Assembly (NCBI RefSeq): GCF_000156355.1
Contig: NZ_GG657895.1
Coordinates: forward strand, 1-64,000
Source: Methylophaga thiooxydans DMS010
GTDB taxonomy: Bacteria; Pseudomonadota; Gammaproteobacteria; Nitrosococcales; Methylophagaceae
Direction: 5' to 3'
DNA length: 64,000 bases
Shown here: positions 58,845-64,000 of the stretch, piece after piece
Layout: each line of letters starts with the position of its first letter
Position numbering within the stretch: the stretch's first letter is position 1
The notes under the pieces: model-generated
Seen by the model: only the letters and a program-made list of their open reading frames with translations
The model's database searches: none
Told to the model about the DNA's origin: nothing
Made by a program: the position numbers and the translations under genes

Positions 58845-59285
58845 TCAGGGAGCGGCGTTCCACACGTGAGACTGTAATTCCCATTCTCCTGCTGCATTCT
58901 GCTTAAGTACTGTGACCAGAACGCCACCAAAACTTATGGCCTGCCCTTCTGCATTGACACCTTCTGCTTGCCAATGACCAATCTGGGTAATTTGTTGATC
59001 AGCAGCCATTACGTCCACAGTTTTGATCTGATGATTATGAACACCATTTTCGATAAAACCACCAAACAAAGAGCGAATATCCTCATGCCCGCTTAACACA
59101 GCACCATTTCCGGGAGAGACGGTCGCAGACTCAGTGTAAAAACTGACTAGTTTGTCTATATTGCCTTGATTCAAGGCTTGGTCCCATTGCTTATTCGCAT
59201 CAGCGACGACCTGCTCTGGACTTTGGGCGAATGCAGCCCCACTCAGTGCAAGTGCTGCTGTTGTTGCTATCAATAATTTTTTCAT
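58845..59285 (-). CDS. Secreted SnoaL/DUF4440-like protein
   Basis: A 146-residue protein with a signal peptide (MKKLLIATTAALALSGAAFA) and a cone-shaped NTF2-like fold: ANKQWDQALNQGNIDKLVSFYTESATVSPGNG, then RSLFGGFIENG and LQSHVWN at the end. Such domains bind or isomerise small molecules; the ligand is unknown. The TTAGGAAGCTAA site just upstream suggests control by the neighbouring MarR protein. Confidence 0.83.
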   Translation of the reverse strand: MKKLLIATTAALALSGAAFAQSPEQVVADANKQWDQALNQGNIDKLVSFYTESATVSPGNGAVLSGHEDIRSLFGGFIENGVHNHQIKTVDVMAADQQITQIGHWQAEGVNAEGQAISFGGVLVTVLKQNAAGEWELQSHVWNAAP

Positions 59286-59303
59286 TTTTTTCTCCTGATT
59301 TAA

Positions 59304-59315
59304 TTAGGAAGCTAA
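59304..59315. promoter_or_regulatory. MarR-type operator before the SnoaL-like gene
   Basis: TTAGGAAGCTAA has the outer half-sites TTAG-N4-CTAA of the perfect palindrome at 59850-59865. It lies 19 bases before the start codon. Confidence 0.5.
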
Positions 59316-59334
59316 CTATTAAGATAAAAAAGTG

Positions 59335-59838
59335 TTACTCAAAAATATGGCGTTGACTTTTCAGTGCAAGTAATAAGGTCATAAAATGCTCGCCCTGTTC
59401 TTTATCAAAGACTGACATTAGCTTATTAAGCCGTTGATAATAATCTGGCATAACCTCATCTAATTTACTCTGCCCTTTTGCTGTCACCCTGACGCGACTT
59501 TGACGTCTATCATGGCTATCGGTGACGCGGGAGACTAAACCATCACGTTGCAAACCATTCACCAAACCAGTCATCGTTGCACGACTGACACCTGCCTGCT
59601 TGGCCAATGTTGATGGTACAGAACTAAAATCATCTTCACGCATCAACAACAATAATACCCACCAACGTCCCTGCAACAAATCATAACTGCCAAGAAACTG
59701 ATCCAAACTATTAGACAGATCAGAGGCGACCCGCAGAAAGGTTAAAAACTGCAGCACCTGCTCAATATTGGCATCCGGGTAACGCTTAGTGAATTTTTTC
59801 AGTACTTCAGCGTCCGGTAATTCTTTAACTTGCAACAT
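59335..59838 (-). CDS. MarR-family transcription regulator
   Basis: A 167-residue winged-helix regulator: RWWVLLLLMREDDFSSVPSTLAKQAGVSRATMTGLVNGLQRDGLVSRVTDSHDRRQSRVRVTAKG in overlapping pieces is the complete DNA-binding domain, with dimer helices at both ends. It lies 50 bp upstream of the SnoaL-like gene. The perfect palindrome 12 bases before its start suggests self-repression. Ligand unknown. Confidence 0.9.
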   Translation of the reverse strand: MLQVKELPDAEVLKKFTKRYPDANIEQVLQFLTFLRVASDLSNSLDQFLGSYDLLQGRWWVLLLLMREDDFSSVPSTLAKQAGVSRATMTGLVNGLQRDGLVSRVTDSHDRRQSRVRVTAKGQSKLDEVMPDYYQRLNKLMSVFDKEQGEHFMTLLLALKSQRHIFE

Positions 59839-59849
59839 AGGCTCATTAT

Positions 59850-59865
59850 AGTTAGCTAGCTAACT
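59850..59865. promoter_or_regulatory. Perfect palindromic MarR operator
   Basis: AGTTAGCTAGCTAACT, a perfect 16-bp palindrome between the divergent MarR and PepSY genes. It could control either or both. Confidence 0.65.
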
Positions 59866-59955
59866 AATTGCAAATAGTTATTTTTCATGAAGATTCAGCT
59901 TGGTTTAAGTTTCAGAATCTACTATGTAAAGCGTTCAACAACCAAGGAGAATGAA

Positions 59956-60273
59956 ATGAAAACATTTACAGCTATGACGTTGAGTGGTGCATTTGCATTA
60001 ACTGCTGCGGTAAGCATTGCAAATGCTGATGATGACATCCGTGAAATGAAAACCTTATCTGAAGGACTGGGGTTGATTTCACTGGAAGAAGCATCAGCTA
60101 AAGCTTTAGAAGCCAAACCAGGTGTGATCGAGGATGCTGATCTTGAAGATCGTGACTTCAAAAAAGGCTGGGATTACGAGTTTGAAATCGTTGATGCGGA
60201 TGGCAATGAATGGGAAGTTTATATCGATGCCAAAACTGGTGAAGTGGGTAAAATTGAAAAAGACTGGTTCTAA
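59956..60273 (+). CDS. Periplasmic PepSY-domain protein
   Basis: A 105-residue protein from MKTFTAMTLSGAFALTAAVS, with a signal peptide cleaved after ANA and AGGAGA before the ATG. The PepSY domain has ISLEEASAKALEAKPGVIEDADLEDRD and YEFEIVDADGNEWEVYIDAKTGEVGKIEKD in pieces. It is probably a periplasmic partner of the sensor kinase whose gene converges on it (4-bp overlap), like the second PepSY protein at 62269. Confidence 0.87.
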   Translation: MKTFTAMTLSGAFALTAAVSIANADDDIREMKTLSEGLGLISLEEASAKALEAKPGVIEDADLEDRDFKKGWDYEFEIVDADGNEWEVYIDAKTGEVGKIEKDWF

Positions 60274-61601
60274 TCAGGAAGTGAAGACTGCAGGTGCACT
60301 GTCACCTGCAGTCCCCCTTTATCAGAATCCTTGAAAAGTAGCTTGCCATCATAACTTTCCACAATATCAAAGACGATAGCAAGGCCAAGACCACTACCCG
60401 GTTTAGATTCATCAGCACGAAATCCACGTTGGGTTAAACGAGATAAATCGTCAACTTCACAGCCCGGCCCATCATCGTCAATAACAATTTTTAAACCCTC
60501 TTCCATACTGGCACTCACATCAACCTGATGCTGGCACCATTTACACGCGTTATCCAGCAAGTTGCCTAATAGTTCCTGTATATCCTCACGATCACCGTTA
60601 AAACGAACATTGGTATCAACATGCCAGTGAATCGCTAATCGTTTATCCTGGTATATCAAATTCAACGTGTCACTGAGTTGCTCCAGCATTTCGGCTAGAT
60701 TCACCCCTTTTCCAGGTAAGGTAAAGCCAGATACACGTGCTCGCTTGAGTTCACGATCGATAACCTGTCGTATCGCTTCAGTTTGTTGATAAATCATTTG
60801 TCGCGTTTGAGGATCTTGTTTAACACTGTCTTTGTCTGCAATTTGATTTAATAATGTGAGCTGTGTTTTTAAACGGTGGGCGAGGTTACCCAGCGATTGA
60901 CGTGATCGGCGAGTTTTGATGATCATGCTATTGGTTAACCGGTTCAACTCCGACAATAAAGGGCGAATTTCATCTGGAGCGCGTTCATCAACTTTATCAA
61001 TATCACCTATTGCCAATTTTTTTAATTGACGTTGTGCATGACTCAGAGGGCGAAGTACCTGTCTTATCATTCCCGCCTGAAACAACAATAATAGTAAGAC
61101 GCCTACTGCTGATACCAAGCTAAAATTACGTACAAGAAGTCGTTTTTCCGCTAACATCCAATCGATATTTTCAGCGACGGTAATGGTAAATTGTTGGCCC
61201 TGTTTGAAGTAACCTGCTGATACAGCGAGTAAGGGTTGCTGACGTGGCCCTTCTATATAACTAATATCTTTGACCCCGGTACCCACCCGTTGACTAACAA
61301 GGTTGAAGTCCCACAAGGATCGTGAATACAGCGTTTTTTGTTTTGTTTCAACGACGAAATAAAGCCCGGAAAAAGCCCGTTGGTAATTGCTACTGAGCTG
61401 AGCATCACTAATCTGTAACTGGCCTGTTTTGTCGATATTTAGATTCGCTAACAAACTCTCAGTTTCTTCCTGAAGATGTTTAATGACCTGCTTTTCAACC
61501 AGTTCTTTTACTGTGAAAGTTAACCATAACCATTGACCAAGCAATAACACGGCAAGCAATATCGTCAGACCAATAGAGAGACGACTGCGGATGGAAGTCA
61601 T
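60270..61601 (-). CDS. Sensor histidine kinase, PhoQ-like
   Basis: A 443-residue kinase. Two membrane helices (residues 10-31 and 160-180) flank a periplasmic sensor of about 125 residues. Then come HAMP-like and HisKA regions with H242 (NLAHRLKTQL, as in PhoQ), and an ATPase with N box LLDNACKW, G1 DDGPG and G2 GSGLGLAIV. It overlaps its response regulator by four bases. The signal is unknown; PepSY neighbours suggest a periplasmic or cationic stress. Confidence 0.93.
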   Translation of the reverse strand: MTSIRSRLSIGLTILLAVLLLGQWLWLTFTVKELVEKQVIKHLQEETESLLANLNIDKTGQLQISDAQLSSNYQRAFSGLYFVVETKQKTLYSRSLWDFNLVSQRVGTGVKDISYIEGPRQQPLLAVSAGYFKQGQQFTITVAENIDWMLAEKRLLVRNFSLVSAVGVLLLLLFQAGMIRQVLRPLSHAQRQLKKLAIGDIDKVDERAPDEIRPLLSELNRLTNSMIIKTRRSRQSLGNLAHRLKTQLTLLNQIADKDSVKQDPQTRQMIYQQTEAIRQVIDRELKRARVSGFTLPGKGVNLAEMLEQLSDTLNLIYQDKRLAIHWHVDTNVRFNGDREDIQELLGNLLDNACKWCQHQVDVSASMEEGLKIVIDDDGPGCEVDDLSRLTQRGFRADESKPGSGLGLAIVFDIVESYDGKLLFKDSDKGGLQVTVHLQSSLPD

Positions 61602-62266
61602 GCCGAATCGTTACCAAATACATACCCCTGACCTCGACGTGTATGGATAAGATCGGGACCCAGTTTTTGTCTTAGACGATTCACATACACTTCCATCACA
61701 TTACTGTCTTTATCGCTATCCAATTGATAGACATGTTCGGTCAATGTGGTTTTAGAAAGTAACTTTCCACGATGCAACATGAAATAGCGCAGTAATTTAA
61801 ACTCCGTGCCGGTTAAAGCAAGATTTTCACCGGACTTGAGGGTGACGCTTTGTTTAGACTCATCTAATATCAATCCATCTGAATTCAACGTGCCCGGACT
61901 CAGGCCTGAGCTTCGCCTCAAAACAGCATTGATACGGACTAGCAACTCTTCTGTTTGGAAAGGCTTGGCCAGATAATCATCGGCTCCCGCCTTAAAGCCC
62001 AAGACTTTATCCTCCCACGCATCTCGCGCTGTGAGAATAATAACGGGCGTCGCATTCTCTCTCTGTCGCCAGTTTTTAAGTACCTCAAGCCCTGATTGCC
62101 CGGGTAGGCCTAAATCAAGCACGATAAGATCATAGGGTTCAATGTCCCCCATTGCTTCACCATCAATGCCATCTTCAGACAGATCCGTGGCAAAGCCTGA
62201 TTTATTCAATGCTGATTGTAAGTTAGGACCAAGAACCGGATCATCTTCAACCAGCAATATCCGCAC
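61598..62266 (-). CDS. OmpR/PhoP-type response regulator
   Basis: A 222-residue regulator. The receiver has acidic residues E7-D8-D9, phospho-acceptor D51 (VLDLGLPG), the Thr in ILTAR and K101-region KPFQTEELL. The C-terminal winged helix has TGTEFKLLRYFMLHRGKLLSK and SNVMEVYVNRLRQKLG, and ends IHTRRGQGYVF. It pairs with the downstream kinase and follows the PepSY gene by two bases. Confidence 0.94.
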   Translation of the reverse strand: MRILLVEDDPVLGPNLQSALNKSGFATDLSEDGIDGEAMGDIEPYDLIVLDLGLPGQSGLEVLKNWRQRENATPVIILTARDAWEDKVLGFKAGADDYLAKPFQTEELLVRINAVLRRSSGLSPGTLNSDGLILDESKQSVTLKSGENLALTGTEFKLLRYFMLHRGKLLSKTTLTEHVYQLDSDKDSNVMEVYVNRLRQKLGPDLIHTRRGQGYVFGNDSA

Positions 62267-62268
62267 GT

Positions 62269-62586
62269 TTAATCCTCGTTTTCAAGCTCAAGAAGCTCAC
62301 CTGTCTGAGCATCCAGTTCTATTTCCCACACTTGTCCGCGGCTATCAAGAATTTCAAGTTCATAGACATAGCGGCCGTCATCACGCTCCAAATCTGTCTC
62401 AAGAATTTGACCTTGTTTCACGGCAACAGCCAGATCAATGATCTGTTCCAACGGCAAGATATCGCCACGTTGTTGAAGTTGTCTTGCCGTGTCGGCTTTT
62501 TGATCGGCCAAGGTGATCGTGCCAAAGGTCAGGCCGAGAGCACAGACAATCGTTATTGTTAGGCCACAAGAGAGTTTGTTAAGCAT
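62269..62586 (-). CDS. Periplasmic PepSY-domain protein
   Basis: A 105-residue protein with a signal peptide (MLNKLSCGLTITIVCALGLT, cleaved near TLA) and a PepSY domain (LPLEQIIDLAVAVKQGQILETDLERDD and YVYELEILDSRGQVWEIELDAQTGELLELE in pieces). It is the first gene of an operon with the response regulator and kinase. Similar PepSY proteins lie next to such pairs in many proteobacteria and may report to the kinase sensor domain. Confidence 0.88.
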   Translation of the reverse strand: MLNKLSCGLTITIVCALGLTFGTITLADQKADTARQLQQRGDILPLEQIIDLAVAVKQGQILETDLERDDGRYVYELEILDSRGQVWEIELDAQTGELLELENED

Positions 62587-62659
62587 GCTTTATTCCAGCT
62601 ATAAATCTGTTGGTCAACATGCCATATCTAACTTAATTTAAACTGAAAGTAACGTGAGG

Positions 62660-62995
62660 TTATTGTTGCACCATCGTAAAAATCCGAATGACTTCATCAT
62701 TTTTGAGTATCACATGCGTGTCATCATTACCTGTTGTACGGTACATCCATTTTTCGAATTGATCATTACTCTGTTCAGCGGTGTCATTGGTACCAACTGC
62801 AGGACGGGTATGCCTGCTGATATACGATGGCTCCCAATTTTGGCCACATGTCATTTTGATATCGTCAGCACTCATTCCTAATTCAATCGCTTTCGCACCA
62901 CACTGCAGCTTATCCATGTCACTGCTGCCAGCCCATGCCGAACCAGCCAGGCTGAGAACTGAAACTAAGCCCATGATAGTTAAACTTTTTGTCAT
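62660..62995 (-). CDS. Secreted DUF2845-like protein
   Basis: A 111-residue protein with a signal peptide (MTKSLTIMGLVSVLSLAGSAWA). The mature part has two Cys (LQCGAKAIELGMSADDIKMTCG) that match the CG...CG arrangement of DUF2845. It is followed by WMYRTTGNDDTHVILKNDEVIRIFTM, a small beta domain. Function unknown; periplasmic. Confidence 0.75.
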   Translation of the reverse strand: MTKSLTIMGLVSVLSLAGSAWAGSSDMDKLQCGAKAIELGMSADDIKMTCGQNWEPSYISRHTRPAVGTNDTAEQSNDQFEKWMYRTTGNDDTHVILKNDEVIRIFTMVQQ

Positions 62996-63667
<672 letters not shown>

Positions 63668-64000
63668 ATGGAAGCAGAACTTAGAGAAATACGCGATCAC
63701 CTGAGTCAACATCCTCCATTTGATACGTTACTGGACGAGTTGTTAGATGATGTTGTGGGCAATGTTGAGATTACCTATTTTAAGGCAGACTCGATGATCC
63801 TTGAGCAAGGGCAGACTATCCACGCACTCTCATATATTCGCAGCGGCGCTGTCGAGATCTATCACTACAATGGTGAGCTCTATAACCGTTTGGAAGAAGG
63901 GGATATCTTTGGTCAATTTGGTCTTTTGCGTCAACGCAAGATCCGATTTCCGGTTAAGGCCATAGAAGATACGCTGCTTTATCAAATCCCTGATACTATT
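63668..64000 (+). CDS. Cyclic-nucleotide-binding domain protein (DUF294 type), partial
   Basis: 111 codons to the window edge; the C-terminus is missing. The protein begins MEAELREIRDHLSQHPPFDTL and enters a cNMP-binding beta-barrel: ITYFKADSMILEQGQTIHALSYIRSGAVEIYH, LEEGDIFGQFGLL. The opening matches DUF294 proteins, which continue with CBS domains and a nucleotidyltransferase-like region. AGAGA lies seven bases upstream of the ATG. The full domain order cannot be seen. Confidence 0.8.
   Translation, partial: MEAELREIRDHLSQHPPFDTLLDELLDDVVGNVEITYFKADSMILEQGQTIHALSYIRSGAVEIYHYNGELYNRLEEGDIFGQFGLLRQRKIRFPVKAIEDTLLYQIPDTI

Overview
The window holds most of a Mu-like transposable prophage (about positions 1 to 37,800, running off the left edge) followed by host chromosome (about 37,800 to 64,000). 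The host genes (PepSY proteins, assimilatory nitrate and nitrite reductases, an NrtABD-type transporter, sigma-54 promoters, an Rrf2 regulator, a PhoPQ-like pair) point to a gammaproteobacterium of medium G+C. A marine methylotroph such as Methylophaga would fit, but no marker gene is present and I treat this as a guess.

Prophage layout. Nearly everything is on the minus strand, so transcription runs from high to low coordinates. At the right are an S24-type (LexA/CI-like) repressor on the plus strand, facing promoters, and a Ner-like regulator. Then come the transposase MuA, the ATPase MuB and an early cassette of small genes that includes a 59-residue CsrA. Next are an HD phosphohydrolase, GemA, a Mor-type activator and a RepA-like ATPase, followed by lysis genes (GH108 endolysin, 3TM holin), a DksA-like zinc finger and terminase. 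The head genes follow (portal, F, G, protease/scaffold, decoration protein, major head protein T), then the contractile tail (gp35-38, sheath, tube, a tail chaperone with a likely -2 frameshift, tape measure, baseplate, fibre). The Com zinc-finger regulator overlaps a Dam-type methylase near the left edge. Two membrane-protein genes with their own terminator sit between G and the protease, where Mu has its late-operon break and its central gyrase site.

Host layout. A PepSY membrane protein and a SixA/CHAD pair lead into a nitrate-assimilation island read on the minus strand. The upstream operon is nirB-nirD-nasA. Then come an outer-membrane porin, an operon of a 37-residue membrane peptide, a membrane-anchored NIT sensor and the ANTAR antiterminator NasT, and then nrtA-nrtB-nrtD. 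An EAL protein, a NarK-type transporter, a PP2C/kinase fusion and an Rrf2 regulator complete the island. I find five -24/-12 (sigma-54) promoters, ahead of nirB, the porin, the NIT/NasT operon, nrtA and narK. The porin and nrtA leaders each carry a hairpin with the loop AACGAC followed by an intrinsic terminator just before the start codon. This is the layout expected for ANTAR-controlled antitermination. The inferred logic is that NtrC and sigma-54 report nitrogen limitation, while the NIT sensor and NasT report nitrate or nitrite and release the attenuators of the uptake genes.

The right end carries a SnoaL-like secreted protein and a MarR regulator with matching operators, a PepSY / histidine kinase / response regulator / PepSY cluster, a DUF2845 protein, and the start of a cyclic-nucleotide-binding (DUF294-type) protein cut by the window edge.
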